The notes under the pieces are model-generated. The model was not told the DNA's origin and searched no databases. It saw nothing but the letters and a program-made list of their open reading frames with translations. From Phytobacter diazotrophicus (GTDB lineage Bacteria > Pseudomonadota > Gammaproteobacteria > Enterobacterales > Enterobacteriaceae), in assembly GCA_004346725.1 (NCBI GenBank), contig SMDE01000013.1, positions 62,001 through 126,000 on the forward strand: a DNA stretch of 64,000 nucleotides. The letters are read 5' to 3'. Below, in pieces: positions 16,308 to 27,651 of this stretch (its first letter is position 1; every line of letters starts with the position of its first letter). The position numbers were made by a program, and so were the translations under genes.

Positions 16308-18598
16308 AACGTCTGACAACACTGGCTGTGCTGGTCGGCGCACTCTTTATGATGCCGCTGCATGCCGAAGACACCTCCATCGAGTCGCTACTGAAATTAA
16401 ACGAGCCGGCGGAGACGCCACCCGTGCCGCCGCCGGGCGCACCGGTATTTATTCCTTCGGTGGTTAACAGCATCAGTCTCGCGCAGATGGGTTTCCCGGA
16501 AGGGATTTCCCTGACGGGTGGTCAGTTCCAGGGGGGCGCCTCCTTTACTCTGCCCGTGGACCAGGTGATTACCACGGCGCGCCTTGAACTGAATCTGAAA
16601 GTGTCGCCCGCGATGGTGGCGCGAAATGCCACCATGCAGTTGATGCTCAATGGTCAGCCGCTGGGGACGGTACCGCTGACCGTGACCGACAGCGACACCG
16701 CGCGTTATCAGTTGGATATTCCCTCGGCGCTGATGGTGTCGAGCAACAACCTGAGCTTTAAAATCAACGATGGCGATGCCATGCAGTGCCAGCGCGATCT
16801 GAGTGATAAATATCGTGTCATCATCATGGCGGATTCCCATTTCGAGCTGGAAGGGCAACAACTGGACATTGGCGCTGATTTAAGCCACTTCCCGCGCCCG
16901 TTCTTTGACAGCATGCAAATGACCCCGGCGGCGATTGGTATGGCCTTCCCGGCGAAGCTGAGCGCCGATACCTTAAGCGCCAGTGCGCTGATCTCATCGT
17001 GGATGGGGATCCAGGCAGACTACCGTGGCGTATCGTTTGCCGCCTATCATGACCGCTTGCCGGAAAAGAACGGCATCCTGATTGGTCATCCGGGCGAGCA
17101 AATTGGTGGCCTGACGCTACCGACTACCGAGCAGCCGCTACTCAAAGTGGTCGATAACCCGGCAAACCCGGTTTATAAACTGCTGCTGGTGGTGGGTAAA
17201 GATGATGCCAGCCTGCGCGCGGCGGCATGGCGTTTAACCCGCGGCAATTTCGCCATGCAGACGCCGTCGGTAGATGTTACCCCCCAAACGATCCCGGCGA
17301 GTAAGCCTTACGATGCGCCGCGCTGGATCCCTACCGATCGTCCGGTAAAACTGTCAGAACTGATCCGCAAAGATCAGAGCCTGACCACCACGGGGCTGTG
17401 GCACGATCCGCTGCGCGTGGCATTCCGTGCGGCACCGGATCTGTTCCTGTGGGATGGCGAAACGATACCTCTGCATATTGGTTACCGTTTCCCGACGGAA
17501 AGCTGGATTGACGAAGACCGTTCGTGGCTCAGCATGACCATGAACGATACTTTCCTGCATAACCTGCCGGTGAATAAGCAGGGGGCGCTGGAAACGTTGT
17601 GGCATAAGCTTGGCGGTGATGCGCGCCAGGAGAAGTTTGATATGCCGCTGGAGCCGTACATGATCTATGGCGACAACCAGCTCTCGCTGTACTTCAACAT
17701 TCAACCCAAGGCGAGCGCCCCGTGTAGCGTGCTGCTGAACAATAACATTAAGAGCCGTATCGAAGACGACTCGTGGATTGATCTCAGCCATACGCGTCAC
17801 TTCGCGCTGTTGCCGAACCTCTCTTATTTTGTGGGCGCGTCCTTCCCGTTCACCCGGCTTGCGGATTATTCGGAAACGGTGCTGATGCTGCCGGAAAAAC
17901 CGACTGAAACGCAGATTGCCACGCTTTTAGATATGGCGGCACGTTCCGGTAACGCGACGGGAACGGCGCTGGGCCGCAACCGCGTGTTGCTCGGCGTACC
18001 CACTGGCGGGGCGGGTGTTGAACTGCTGAACGACCGCGATGTGCTGGCGGTCACGGGCTTGGATCAGCATGACTTTAACCGCGCGATCCTCAATACCTCG
18101 CCGTTTGTGATGCACGACTCTACGTTGGGCGTACGTGAGCCAACGACCTGGGAGCGTATCAAACGGTGGATAGCAGGGGACTGGGCATCAGACGGGCTGG
18201 AAGCCGACCGCTACTTCTCCTCCAACGAAGCCTGGCGCGGTTTTGTCAGCTTCCGTTCACCGTGGAATAACGATCGTCTGGTGGTACTGGCTATCGGCAG
18301 CAATGACGAGCAGCTCTCACGTCTGCACGGTGACCTCGCCTCAGCGAAAATTAACGCCGGGATCCGTGGCGACGCAGCGGTGATCACCAATGAGAACGGC
18401 GTGCGCAGCTTCCGCGTGGGTGAGCAGTTCCCGAGTGGCGAGATGCCAACGCAAATGCGGGTGATTTGGTATGCAAATCAGCACTCGGCGCTGCTGGCGA
18501 TTTTAGGGCTGCTATTTGGTTGTATCGTTGGCTCGGTGCTCTTTGTCTGGCTGAGAAACCGCGCGAAACGACGTCTGGATTTGGACAACCGCAAATAA
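16304..18598 (+). CDS. bcsB: Cellulose synthase periplasmic subunit BcsB, operon 1
   Basis: 764 residues with a signal peptide (MKRLTTLAVLVGALFMMPLHA), a periplasmic body of carbohydrate-binding and flavodoxin-like modules, and a C-terminal anchor (LLAILGLLFGCIVGSVLFVW) followed by a basic tail. BcsB docks on BcsA and guides the glucan across the periplasm. Its start overlaps bcsA by 4 bases, so the two are translated as a pair. It is clearly diverged from the second BcsB of this window. Confidence 0.95.
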   Translation: MKRLTTLAVLVGALFMMPLHAEDTSIESLLKLNEPAETPPVPPPGAPVFIPSVVNSISLAQMGFPEGISLTGGQFQGGASFTLPVDQVITTARLELNLKVSPAMVARNATMQLMLNGQPLGTVPLTVTDSDTARYQLDIPSALMVSSNNLSFKINDGDAMQCQRDLSDKYRVIIMADSHFELEGQQLDIGADLSHFPRPFFDSMQMTPAAIGMAFPAKLSADTLSASALISSWMGIQADYRGVSFAAYHDRLPEKNGILIGHPGEQIGGLTLPTTEQPLLKVVDNPANPVYKLLLVVGKDDASLRAAAWRLTRGNFAMQTPSVDVTPQTIPASKPYDAPRWIPTDRPVKLSELIRKDQSLTTTGLWHDPLRVAFRAAPDLFLWDGETIPLHIGYRFPTESWIDEDRSWLSMTMNDTFLHNLPVNKQGALETLWHKLGGDARQEKFDMPLEPYMIYGDNQLSLYFNIQPKASAPCSVLLNNNIKSRIEDDSWIDLSHTRHFALLPNLSYFVGASFPFTRLADYSETVLMLPEKPTETQIATLLDMAARSGNATGTALGRNRVLLGVPTGGAGVELLNDRDVLAVTGLDQHDFNRAILNTSPFVMHDSTLGVREPTTWERIKRWIAGDWASDGLEADRYFSSNEAWRGFVSFRSPWNNDRLVVLAIGSNDEQLSRLHGDLASAKINAGIRGDAAVITNENGVRSFRVGEQFPSGEMPTQMRVIWYANQHSALLAILGLLFGCIVGSVLFVWLRNRAKRRLDLDNRK

Positions 18599-18611
18599 GA
18601 GGGTGACAAGA

Positions 18612-21600
18612 ATGATGATAAAAACCGCCCGCCGTTTGACGACGCTGTGCCTGTCCAGCGCGCTCACTTTCGGTATACCAGGGCTGGCCCATGCCGCCGC
18701 GAATGATGCCGCGCTCAAAGCCTTATTTGACCAGGCGAATTACTGGCATGAGAAATCCCACGATGACCTGGCGATGGAGTCGCTGCGTAAAGTGTTGATG
18801 GTGGATGCCAATAACACCCAGGCGATGTACCTGATGGCGTTATGGGCGCAGCAAAATGGCGATCTGCAAGTCTCGTCCCAGTGGCGTTCGCGGCTGGCGC
18901 AGGTTTCTCCTGACGATCCGGGGTTGCAGGCGCTGGATAATGCCAAACAACTGACGCAGGTTCCGCAGGGGCAATTGAGCCTTGCCCGCCAGCAGGCGCG
19001 CAGCGGTAACGTACCGGCGGCGCTGGCGACCTGGCGCAGCATGTTTAACGGCGATACGCCGCCACCCAGCCTCGCCCCTGAGTACTACCAGACGATGGCG
19101 GGAGATAAAACCCTTTATCCGCAGGCCGTGTCGCAACTGAAAAATTTCGTGATGCATAACCCGCAGGATACCTCTGCGCGCATTGCACTCGGCAAAATCC
19201 TGACCTGGCGTGAAGAGACACGCCGCGACGGCATTTTGTTGCTCGAACCGATGGCCAGCGGCAGTAAAGAGGCCGATGACGGGTTGCGTCAGGCGCTGTT
19301 ATGGCTGGGGCCGCAGGCAGGCGATGAGCGCTTCTACGACACCTGGCTACAGCGGCATCCGCAGGATACTGATGTCCAAAACTATTACCGTAAAAATGTC
19401 GGCGGCGCGGCGAAAGGCGCGGGCTATACCGCGCTGAACAGCGGTGATAACAGTGCGGCAAAAAACAAATTTGAGCAGGTGCTGCAAACCAACCCTAACG
19501 ATGCTGACGCCCTTGCCGGGATGGGCTACATCGCCCAGCGTAGCGGTGATTACAAAGCGGCGGCACAGTACCTGAATCGGGCAGCCAGTCAGGGCGGGGA
19601 TGCTTCTGATGAGCGTAAAAATCAGGCCGCAGATGCGGCGTTTTACGGTCAGCTTGCCCAGGCGCAGCAGGCATTGAAAGAGGGTAATATTAGCCAGGCG
19701 CTGGCGCTTTCGGCCCCGCTGGCACAAGAGAGCGGGGAGCGTGGCACGGCAGGAAAACTGTTCCGTGCTTCTGTACTGCGGCAGAACAAAGACTTTTCGC
19801 AGGCCGAGCAGACCCTGCGAGGTCTTCTCAACGAGCAGCCGCAGAACGCCCCGGCACGGGAAAATCTCTATTACGTCCTGCGCGACCAGAATAAAACGGA
19901 AGAAGCGCAGGCGATGCTGCGCACTTTACCCGCCAGCCTGCAGGAAAAACTGCAGCCGCGTGTGGTCGCGGGGGCGCCTGGCGATCCGATTCGCCGTCAG
20001 GCACAGCAACTGGTCCAGGCCGGTAATACTGACCAGGCGATTTCGGTACTGCGCCAGGGCGTTGCCCGCGTGCCGGATGATCCGTGGTTGCGTCTTGACC
20101 TTGCCCGCCTGCTGCAAAAATCCGGGCAGGAAGGTGAAGCGGCCACGGTGATGATCCCGGCGGGTCGCGATGGTGCTAACAGCAACTCACTGTACGCCGC
20201 TGCGCTCTATGCCAGCGAAAGCGGGGCCTGGCAGCAGGCCAACTCTCTGCTGGCGCGTATTCCGCCGTCCAGCCGTAATAGCCAGATGCGCGATCTGGCG
20301 GAAAGTGTGAATTACAACCTGCAAATGGCGACGGCAGAACGTTACCTTTCACAAGGGAACATGACCGCGGCGTCCAATACGCTGAAAGCGCTGGCCAGTC
20401 AGCCGCCGAAAAGCCCGGTCGATGCAGGGAAACTGGCGCGGATGCTTGCCCGTTCGGGTGACATCACCACCGCCGTATCGCTGGTGCGCAACAGTATTAA
20501 AGATGGCGTAGAAGGCAACGCCGGGGATTATGCCGATCAGATAGCGGTACTGAACCAGGCGGGGCTCACTCAGGAAGCGCAAACCCTGATGTCGAACCCG
20601 GAGCTACAGGCGCGCAGTACGCCTGCTCAGCTTGCGGGGATCCGCAATGGCTACGTGATTAATGAAGCCGACAAACTGCGTGAAGAGGGCAACTACGCCG
20701 CGGCGTATGACAAGCTGATCCGTGCGCTGCAAAGCGACCCGCAAAACACCGATTTGATGTTCGCCATGGGCCGTCTGTACCAGACAGGCAAAATGAACAA
20801 AGAAGCGGGCGTACTCTACGACTATCTGATGACCCGTGATACCGAGGATCAGGCGGCGCGTGTGGGGGCTATCGACGTTGCGTTGTCTGAGAATAACGTG
20901 CAAAAGGCCACCACCCTTGCCAGCGGTCTGCGTAGCGACAGCTCACCGGAACGTATGCTGTTGCTGGCGCGTCTGGAGGAGGCAAAAGGCAACCACCAGC
21001 AGGCGATGACCTACTTACGTAGCGCACGCGGTAAGCTGGTGGGGCTGGAGTCGTCTAACAGCGCGGCTACGCCGACGATTGGCGGCATACTGTTGGCAGA
21101 TAATCCGTTTACTACCACCAGTAAAACGCCGCCGCAGTCGAGTTCTCCACAGGCGTTGTACGGCACTATTCTGCCGTGGCAGGTCGCGCAAGTGGCCCGT
21201 GAACCGGGGAGCAGTTTACCGGGCACAACCCGTACCGATTTGCCGGTCGAGACCGCGCAAAGCCGCACGCTGCGTCAGGTTGATAACATGATGCAGGAGC
21301 TTGATGAGAAGAAAGGGATGTGGTTGCAGGGCGAGGTCGATATCCGTGGCCGTGACGGTGAGTCGGGCACCAGTAAACTGACCGAAGCCAAAACGCCGCT
21401 GACCTGGTCAAGTTCGCCGTTTGGTGAGTCGCGCTTCGAGTTTACCGCCACGCCGATCACCCTGAGTGCCGGGAGTGCTTCTGGCGATGCCTGGCGACGC
21501 TATGGCTCGAACCCGCTGGCGAATGCGGTAACCAATATCAGTCAGTCTGTCACCAATGCCAATACCACGACCGATACCAACGCGACGGACAAGTTTACCG

Positions 21601-22613
21601 ACCTGTCCGGGTATGCGGATGCGAACAAATTGTCGCCGTTTACTGATACTGGCCTGGAACGTCTGGACAGATTGTTAGGTACCGATTTAGGCCGTCTGAA
21701 AGCGCTCAGTACCTCCAGCTATAAAGCGAGTTCCAGCGATCCGATTAACTCATCAACGGATTCGCAAAACGGCAACGGCGTTGAGCTGAATATGGCGCTC
21801 AGTGGCGATAGCTACCGTGTGGATATCGGCAGTACGCCGCTCGGTCAGGACATGAGTACGCTGGTGGGCGGAGTGAAATGGTCGCCGAAGCTTTCCAATT
21901 ACCTGACGTTAATTCTGACTGGCGAACGCCGCGCGGTAACCGATAGCCTGCTCTCCTATGTTGGCCTGAAAGATAAATATTCAGGAGACAGTTGGGGCCA
22001 GGTGACGAAAAACGGCGGTAGCGTACAACTGAGCTACGACGACGGTGATGCGGGCTTCTTCGTGGGGGGCGGTGGTTACAGCTACATTGGCAACAACGTG
22101 GCGAGCAACACCAGCGCCAACGCCAACGCCGGCGTGTACCTGCGTCCGTGGCATGATGATTTCCGTCAGTTGCAGACGGGCTTAAGCGTCAGTTGGATGA
22201 ATTTCTCGAAAAACCTCAGCTACTTCACCTATGGGCAGGGGGGCTACTTTAGCCCACAGAACTATGTCAGCGTGTCGTTACCTGTCGATTTCTCACAAAA
22301 AATCGATAACTGGAAGCTGAGCCTGGGCGGATCGGTGGGATACCAGTCCTACACCCAGGATAAGAGCGATTATTTCCCGAACGATCCCGAAGCACAGAGA
22401 ATGTTGCAGCAACTGGCTGATATGGGCTTTACCAAAGAAGCGCAGTATGGCAGCAAATCGCAAAACGGGATTGGCTATACCTTCCGGGCAGGGATTGATT
22501 ACAACCTGAACAAGAATATGACCGTCGGCGGCAAGGTCGGTTACGACACCTTTGGCGACTATAACGAAAGTACTGCCGGGATCTGGTTCCGCTATATGTT
22601 GGGAGATAAATAA
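18612..22613 (+). CDS. bcsC: Cellulose export outer-membrane protein BcsC, operon 1
   Basis: About 1333 residues. A signal peptide ends near GLAHAAAND, followed by many TPR repeats (for example ADALAGMGYIAQRSGDYKAA) that reach through the periplasm, and a C-terminal beta-barrel ending in FRYML. The barrel region shows the BcsC pattern YRVDIGSTPLG and TYGQGGYFSPQNY. The ATG at 18612 is chosen because AAGAGGG lies about 9 bases upstream; an in-frame GTG at 18603 overlaps that ribosome site. The last base is shared with the bcsD ATG. Confidence 0.94.
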   Translation: MMIKTARRLTTLCLSSALTFGIPGLAHAAANDAALKALFDQANYWHEKSHDDLAMESLRKVLMVDANNTQAMYLMALWAQQNGDLQVSSQWRSRLAQVSPDDPGLQALDNAKQLTQVPQGQLSLARQQARSGNVPAALATWRSMFNGDTPPPSLAPEYYQTMAGDKTLYPQAVSQLKNFVMHNPQDTSARIALGKILTWREETRRDGILLLEPMASGSKEADDGLRQALLWLGPQAGDERFYDTWLQRHPQDTDVQNYYRKNVGGAAKGAGYTALNSGDNSAAKNKFEQVLQTNPNDADALAGMGYIAQRSGDYKAAAQYLNRAASQGGDASDERKNQAADAAFYGQLAQAQQALKEGNISQALALSAPLAQESGERGTAGKLFRASVLRQNKDFSQAEQTLRGLLNEQPQNAPARENLYYVLRDQNKTEEAQAMLRTLPASLQEKLQPRVVAGAPGDPIRRQAQQLVQAGNTDQAISVLRQGVARVPDDPWLRLDLARLLQKSGQEGEAATVMIPAGRDGANSNSLYAAALYASESGAWQQANSLLARIPPSSRNSQMRDLAESVNYNLQMATAERYLSQGNMTAASNTLKALASQPPKSPVDAGKLARMLARSGDITTAVSLVRNSIKDGVEGNAGDYADQIAVLNQAGLTQEAQTLMSNPELQARSTPAQLAGIRNGYVINEADKLREEGNYAAAYDKLIRALQSDPQNTDLMFAMGRLYQTGKMNKEAGVLYDYLMTRDTEDQAARVGAIDVALSENNVQKATTLASGLRSDSSPERMLLLARLEEAKGNHQQAMTYLRSARGKLVGLESSNSAATPTIGGILLADNPFTTTSKTPPQSSSPQALYGTILPWQVAQVAREPGSSLPGTTRTDLPVETAQSRTLRQVDNMMQELDEKKGMWLQGEVDIRGRDGESGTSKLTEAKTPLTWSSSPFGESRFEFTATPITLSAGSASGDAWRRYGSNPLANAVTNISQSVTNANTTTDTNATDKFTDLSGYADANKLSPFTDTGLERLDRLLGTDLGRLKALSTSSYKASSSDPINSSTDSQNGNGVELNMALSGDSYRVDIGSTPLGQDMSTLVGGVKWSPKLSNYLTLILTGERRAVTDSLLSYVGLKDKYSGDSWGQVTKNGGSVQLSYDDGDAGFFVGGGGYSYIGNNVASNTSANANAGVYLRPWHDDFRQLQTGLSVSWMNFSKNLSYFTYGQGGYFSPQNYVSVSLPVDFSQKIDNWKLSLGGSVGYQSYTQDKSDYFPNDPEAQRMLQQLADMGFTKEAQYGSKSQNGIGYTFRAGIDYNLNKNMTVGGKVGYDTFGDYNESTAGIWFRYMLGDK

Positions 22614-23092
22614 TGACGTCGAGTACGGCTAATCCTTTACTGCTGTCTTATTTTCAACGGCAGCAAACGCCAGCCGGTTGGTTTGACCTGCTGTCGGTAA
22701 TGGTTGATGGCATGGTGAGAAACGTGGGGGAAGCGGAAAGCCAACCCTTCTTGCGCCAGATGGGGGCATCGCTGGCGGAACGTTTTCCTCTGCCTGCCTC
22801 ACAAACCATTGGCGAACTCGAAACCAACATCAACGCGCTGCTTGCGGAGTTTAATTGGGGCTATATTGATATTGATGCCAGCGAAGAGGGATTATCGTTC
22901 CGCCATCAGGGGTTACCGGTTTCCCGGGATGAGAACAACCAGACGCGTTGGTGTTACGCATTTTGCGCCATACTGGAAGGGCTTTATTCCCGTTGGCTGC
23001 AGGGACAGGGCGGGCAATCGCATCTCGCTTTTAGCCGCGAACGGCTTTACTCCGTATCGGACGTTGTGTTCCGCTACGCTAACCCACAATGA
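22613..23092 (+). CDS. bcsD: Cellulose synthase subunit BcsD
   Basis: 159 residues, the usual BcsD length, without signal peptide or membrane helix. Features include [18 protein letters not shown] at the start and [19 protein letters not shown] in the middle. In Komagataeibacter, BcsD forms a cytosolic belt with BcsH that lines synthases up for crystalline cellulose; in enterobacteria BcsO is thought to be its partner. The start overlaps the bcsC stop (TAATG) and the end overlaps bcsZ by 4 bases. Its presence is what separates this operon from the E. coli-type one. Confidence 0.9.
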   Translation: MTSSTANPLLLSYFQRQQTPAGWFDLLSVMVDGMVRNVGEAESQPFLRQMGASLAERFPLPASQTIGELETNINALLAEFNWGYIDIDASEEGLSFRHQGLPVSRDENNQTRWCYAFCAILEGLYSRWLQGQGGQSHLAFSRERLYSVSDVVFRYANPQ

Positions 23093-24099
23093 GTCTGAGT
23101 ATGTTTAAACGCGTTTTCGCCATGATGGTGATGATGGTGAGTGTGCTTTTTTCCTCGTTTTCACAGGCGGGACAGGCCTGGGAAGCGTACAAAGCGCGCT
23201 TTCTGATGACGGATGGCCGTATTGTTGATACCGGCAATAAAAACGTCTCTCACACGGAAGGCCAGGGTTTCGCCATGCTGATGGCGGTGGCCAGCAATGA
23301 TAAAGCGGCGTTTGACCGCATCTGGGGATGGACAGATAAGACGCTCAGGAACAAGGACAATGGTCTGTTCTACTGGCGTTTTAATCCCGTCGAGCCGGAT
23401 CCGATTGCCGATAAGAATGACGCAACAGATGGCGATGCGTTAATTGCATGGGCGTTGTTAAAAGCCAGTCAGCGCTGGAATGATAACAGCTATGCCACCG
23501 CATCGGATGCCATTACCCAGGCGATGATTAAACATACGGTGATCAATTATGCGGGTTATCGGGTGATGCTGCCGGGGGCGAAGGGGTTCAATCTCAACAG
23601 TTATGTGAACCTGAACCCGTCCTATTTTATCTTCCCGGCATGGAAAGCGTTCGCCAACCGTAGTCATCTGGTGGTCTGGAATGATCTGATCCGTGATAGC
23701 ACTACGCTGCTTGGCAAAATGGGCTGGGGTCAATCGCATTTGCCTACCGACTGGGTATCACTGTCGGCGGATGGCAAACTGAGCCCTGCCAAAGAGTGGC
23801 CGCCGCGCATGAGTTTCGACGCCATTCGTATTCCGTTGTATCTCTCATGGTGGAACCCGCAAAGTTCGCTGCTGACGCCGTGGCGCAACTGGTGGCAGGG
23901 TTATGATCGTAGCCGCACCCCGGCCTGGGTGAACGTTACAACCAACGATACCGCCCCGTACAATATGAATGGCGGTTTGCTGGCGGTACGTGATTTGACG
24001 ATGGGTCAAACGTCTGGCGAGCCGCAAATCAACGCACAGGATGATTATTATTCTGCCAGTCTGAAAATGTTGGTCTGGCTGGCACAGCAGCAACAGTAA
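23089..24099 (+). CDS. bcsZ: Endo-1,4-beta-glucanase BcsZ (GH8), operon 1
   Basis: 336-residue glycoside hydrolase family 8 cellulase with a signal peptide ([14 protein letters not shown]), acting in the periplasm to trim or release glucan chains. The catalytic acid is Glu57 in TEGQGFAM and the base is Asp244 in [22 protein letters not shown] is the conserved helix between. It is last in operon 1, overlapping bcsD by 4 bases, and ends 127 bases from the convergent bcsG. It is clearly different from the second BcsZ. Confidence 0.94.
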   Translation: MSLSMFKRVFAMMVMMVSVLFSSFSQAGQAWEAYKARFLMTDGRIVDTGNKNVSHTEGQGFAMLMAVASNDKAAFDRIWGWTDKTLRNKDNGLFYWRFNPVEPDPIADKNDATDGDALIAWALLKASQRWNDNSYATASDAITQAMIKHTVINYAGYRVMLPGAKGFNLNSYVNLNPSYFIFPAWKAFANRSHLVVWNDLIRDSTTLLGKMGWGQSHLPTDWVSLSADGKLSPAKEWPPRMSFDAIRIPLYLSWWNPQSSLLTPWRNWWQGYDRSRTPAWVNVTTNDTAPYNMNGGLLAVRDLTMGQTSGEPQINAQDDYYSASLKMLVWLAQQQQ

Positions 24100-24121
24100 T
24101 TTTCCGTTTTTCCTGGTGATG

Positions 24122-24219
24122 TCTCCTCACTCTCTCCCTTGAGGGGTGAGAAATCCCCACAAAAATGCGAGCACGAACGGTCCCCTCTCCTCTTTGGGGA
24201 GAGGGCCTGAGCGAGGGGA
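24122..24219. repeat. Dispersed intergenic repeat, copy 1
   Basis: Lies between convergent bcsZ and bcsG. A 54-base core at 24152-24205 is repeated at 43881-43934 with one difference (AATCCCCACAAAAATGCG ... GGGGAGAGGG). Inside it CCCCTCTCC and GGGGAGAGGG form a hairpin, so it may also end transcription from both sides. It belongs to the GGGAGAGGG-type family with three more members in this window. Confidence 0.75.
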
Positions 24220-24225
24220 AATAAC

Positions 24226-25905
24226 CTACTGCGGATAGGGCACCCAGTCGCCGCCGTTCAGCCGAACATACGGCTTATTCTGGTACTGAATCACCACGGC
24301 GTTAGCATTTTCTGAAACCGGCGCTGTCTGCGGCAGGCCGCTGGTCAACTGATCCCAGTTCACACGATCTTCGGTGAATATCTTGCCATCCAGCACGCGT
24401 GTTACCAGTTCTGATATCGCCAGGAAGCTGCTCGGTTGATTGATCTCAATCGCAGGCCCTTCATGCGGCGCCTTCATACCAAAGAATTTGATTGCCGTTG
24501 GGACGTGGGTAATTGATGGGCTTGGAATATCACGCAGGCCGGAAACCTGCATCTTATCGCCCTGCAGCGCCGCGCCATGTTCCGGCACCATCACCACCAT
24601 CACCTTACGCCCGGATTTCTCCAGTTGCGTGAAGAAGGTATCCAGCTCATCAAACAATTTCTGGGCGCGAATTTTATAATCCGCCGTCTGGCGCACGCCG
24701 GGGAAATGGTTACCGTCGTGCAGTGGCAGCAGGTTATAGAAGGTCGCGGTACGCTGACCATTATTGTTCGCCTCGTTCTCCATCCAGCGGTTCAACACGG
24801 CGGTATCGTCATAGACCGGGGAGCCATCAAACGACAACAGAACCGGCGGCAAGCCTGCCTGATTCATCAACGGCACCTGCACGCCGCCGTTGTCGCGGAT
24901 CTCTTTGAGGAAATCACCAAATACGCCGTTGTGATCCATCATCAATTGTTGGGTGAAGCCCAGTTTGGCCAGGTTATCAAACAGGTAGCACTGGGCGCCG
25001 GCTGTCTGGTAGAGATTTTTATGCGATGTCTGACCGCAGCTCGCGCGTAGCAGACGAATGGCCGCCGGGCCGCTATAGGCAGTGGCCGAATTAAACTGCT
25101 TAAAGACGATATCGAAATGTGACCACAGTGGGTGCGATGACAAACCTGCGGCATCAATATCTGACCAGGAGAGCGAACAAATGTTGATAACCAGCAGATC
25201 AAAAGGCTGTGCATCTGCCGGCAACTGTGTCGGGAAGGGCGTCTGGCGTTTCTCTTCGGAGGCATAGAAACTGGCGAGCCAGGCATTCAGGTTCTCTGAG
25301 GTAGGCGGCGCGGTTTGTGCCGGAATATCGCCCACCACGGGTGTTGCCGCGGTATTCGCGACGGTCGGTGCCACCGTACCGCCCGTTGTGGCAAGAGTGT
25401 TTTGTTGGGTGCTTTGCGGCCACAGGGTGAAGGCCGGGCCGACAATCGTCAGCACATTCAGCCAGATCATAATAGCGACAACAAATACCGTGACGCGTAT
25501 CCACTGCGCCAGGAACAGCCAGGCGACCAGCAACACGAACAGCGCGCCAATCATCTGCCAGTTAATAAAACGCGTTACCAGATCGAGCAGGTAATCGGCG
25601 CTAAAGCCTGCCACCTGGGAGCCCTGACTCATAATGCTATCGATACCCGGTAGCCAGGTATCATGCCAGAACAGGCCGAAACCAATCGGGAGGGCAATCC
25701 AGTGGCGCAGGCGGTGCAGGCCCGGACCTGGCAATGGCATCAACAAAAAGGCCATAAACACCAGGTTCAGCAATGGATGAAAATTAAGGTAGCCCGCCCA
25801 CAGCAAACCAAATTTCACCAAAAAATAGAAATTCCAGCCGGATAAACCGCGCCAGTGTTGCCACAGCGTCGAGGGTCTGGAAGGCGTCAGCGTTTGATTA
25901 GTCAT
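24226..25905 (-). CDS. bcsG: Cellulose phosphoethanolamine transferase BcsG
   Basis: 559 residues. Several N-terminal membrane helices (residues 25-160) and a periplasmic alkaline-phosphatase-fold domain that moves phosphoethanolamine from phospholipid to cellulose. The residues known from E. coli are at the same positions: Cys243 (NICSLSW), nucleophile Ser278 (TAYSGP), His396 (LPLHDG) and His443 (VPEHGAAL). It overlaps bcsF by 8 bases and is the last gene of bcsEFG. It is the only bcsG in the window, so it could act on product from either synthase. Confidence 0.95.
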   Translation of the reverse strand: MTNQTLTPSRPSTLWQHWRGLSGWNFYFLVKFGLLWAGYLNFHPLLNLVFMAFLLMPLPGPGLHRLRHWIALPIGFGLFWHDTWLPGIDSIMSQGSQVAGFSADYLLDLVTRFINWQMIGALFVLLVAWLFLAQWIRVTVFVVAIMIWLNVLTIVGPAFTLWPQSTQQNTLATTGGTVAPTVANTAATPVVGDIPAQTAPPTSENLNAWLASFYASEEKRQTPFPTQLPADAQPFDLLVINICSLSWSDIDAAGLSSHPLWSHFDIVFKQFNSATAYSGPAAIRLLRASCGQTSHKNLYQTAGAQCYLFDNLAKLGFTQQLMMDHNGVFGDFLKEIRDNGGVQVPLMNQAGLPPVLLSFDGSPVYDDTAVLNRWMENEANNNGQRTATFYNLLPLHDGNHFPGVRQTADYKIRAQKLFDELDTFFTQLEKSGRKVMVVMVPEHGAALQGDKMQVSGLRDIPSPSITHVPTAIKFFGMKAPHEGPAIEINQPSSFLAISELVTRVLDGKIFTEDRVNWDQLTSGLPQTAPVSENANAVVIQYQNKPYVRLNGGDWVPYPQ

Positions 25906-26095
25906 GTTTTCGGTCTGCCTTGACGAACGATTCCCGACGCAATATGCCGGTCGGTTTAACGTAGCGAGGTTTAATAAACATTATTCTTGCAATAAGACGA
26001 ATGCGGTACAGCCAGTGGCGTGCCAGATAGCCCAGCGGGAAGAAAATCAGCGCGCAAAGGATAACGAGTTCAATAATATCGGCGATGGACATCAT
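25898..26095 (-). CDS. bcsF: Cellulose biosynthesis membrane protein BcsF
   Basis: 65 residues, with one membrane helix near the start ([19 protein letters not shown]) and a basic cytoplasmic tail ([16 protein letters not shown]). BcsF links BcsE to the membrane and to BcsG. It overlaps bcsE by 4 bases at its start and bcsG by 8 at its end, so all three are translated together. Length and sequence match the E. coli protein. Confidence 0.93.
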   Translation of the reverse strand: MMSIADIIELVILCALIFFPLGYLARHWLYRIRLIARIMFIKPRYVKPTGILRRESFVKADRKHD

Positions 26096-27651
26096 GATGC
26101 GCTCCCCGTCTCTTCACTTAACAGTCGCAGGGGTTGGGGGATACGTCGCCAGACTTGCCCGTCATGCTCGGCATTCATGATTTTCGGCTCATCGCTTGTA
26201 CCCGCCAGCGGACTGCCCCATTTTTCCGGCCCGACTTCCCGCAATAGCACCAGCTCGGCCGCAATCTGGTTGTCTTCGAACCACACCATGCGGTTAGAGA
26301 AGATATCGGCTGTAGGTAATGGGAAAATGTGGTTAAGGGCGGTGTCGAGATCGTTCACACGACAGAACGACAAAAACATCAACAGGCGATTATCGCCGAT
26401 GGTGACAATATCCCCGGCACGGTTCGGGCGGCAGAGCGTTAGCGCTTGTTCTACGCGAATACCGGGCACCGGGCGCAGCGCCACCAGTACCCCCTTGCCG
26501 TCTGGCGGTAACAGCGTGTTATTCACCATATTGGCTACCGCTTCGCAGAACGTGGTCCACGGCTGGAAGCCGCGCAGCTTGAGCGGCAGTGTCATTGAGA
26601 GCAGCGTAGAGATATCTTCCGGCACAATGCGTTTAAATTGTTGCCCCTGTACGCTTTCGATAAGCGTCAGGCAGCGGGAGAGTGGGGCGTTCCAGGGGAT
26701 GACCATGTTTGCGCCACACCGCAACAGCAAACGTTCATCGGTGGCGCGCAGGCTGGCCCTGGTTTCACGAACGATAATCTTCAGTGCGCTACCGCGCTGG
26801 CGGCGCAGAGTATGAATCTGGCGGGCAATGGTTTCGATTTGATTATTCTGACTCAGGGCGAAAATAAGGGTCGCGGCCTGGCTGGTTCGCGCCTCGTCAA
26901 ACATTCCTTCGTTGGTTTTAAATAGCGTCCAGTGTTCAGAAAGCGCGGGCGCCCCTTCCAGCACATCGACATTACTGAGCACCCGTTTTTCATCACTGCG
27001 CGGCTGGACGGAGGCCTCTTCCTGGTTCGCTAATTGCCAGTGACCATCGTGATGTTCAAGAATAAGTTGTTGCTGGGCACTCACGCCTCTGTCGTTACAC
27101 CACCAGGCCACATCATAAAGATGCGTTCCGCTTGTATAACGCAAACTAGCCAAACCGAACAATGAACGGTATTTACCTATCAATACTGATGATTGCCTGT
27201 CGCTATTGTTTGCAGGGTTTATTACCAGCAATGCGCAGTTATGATATTTCGTCCACTCATGAATTCGTATTAGCCAGTGGTGTAATTTCTCTGCCGAAAT
27301 ATTCTGCCAGGCGTTATTTGCACACAGCAAAATGAGTAAATAATTCTCAGGTTCAATAGAACAAAGTAAATCGCGGGAGAAAAAGTATAGACCTTTTTCA
27401 TGACTTGGCATGGAAAAAAGTTGTATTTTTTTGGGGCCGCGATCGGATTCTAATCTGAGGATGTTCTGCAAATCATAACCCATACCCGCAACCGCGACTT
27501 TCGCGTTTTCAGATTGCGATGCAATTGTTTGATTAACAAGGCTAATTGCATCTTTTTCACGATCGGCGTTAATCCACCAGACGCCGCCGGCAGGCATGTG
27601 ACGTAATTCGTCCCATAGCGACTGGATGCCAATAGAAAATATGGGGTCCAC
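26092..27651 (-). CDS. bcsE: c-di-GMP-binding cellulose protein BcsE
   Basis: 519 residues, cytoplasmic. The C-terminal GIL domain, a degenerate GGDEF, keeps the c-di-GMP I-site RAGD at residues 411-414, equal to E. coli RTGD 415-418. BcsE raises cellulose output through BcsF and the BcsRQ complex. The start is GTG at 27651, preceded by GAGGG; this corresponds to Val5 of the E. coli protein, and a stop four codons upstream rules out a longer start. Divergent from bcsR across 171 bp. Confidence 0.94.
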   Translation of the reverse strand: MDPIFSIGIQSLWDELRHMPAGGVWWINADREKDAISLVNQTIASQSENAKVAVAGMGYDLQNILRLESDRGPKKIQLFSMPSHEKGLYFFSRDLLCSIEPENYLLILLCANNAWQNISAEKLHHWLIRIHEWTKYHNCALLVINPANNSDRQSSVLIGKYRSLFGLASLRYTSGTHLYDVAWWCNDRGVSAQQQLILEHHDGHWQLANQEEASVQPRSDEKRVLSNVDVLEGAPALSEHWTLFKTNEGMFDEARTSQAATLIFALSQNNQIETIARQIHTLRRQRGSALKIIVRETRASLRATDERLLLRCGANMVIPWNAPLSRCLTLIESVQGQQFKRIVPEDISTLLSMTLPLKLRGFQPWTTFCEAVANMVNNTLLPPDGKGVLVALRPVPGIRVEQALTLCRPNRAGDIVTIGDNRLLMFLSFCRVNDLDTALNHIFPLPTADIFSNRMVWFEDNQIAAELVLLREVGPEKWGSPLAGTSDEPKIMNAEHDGQVWRRIPQPLRLLSEETGSAS

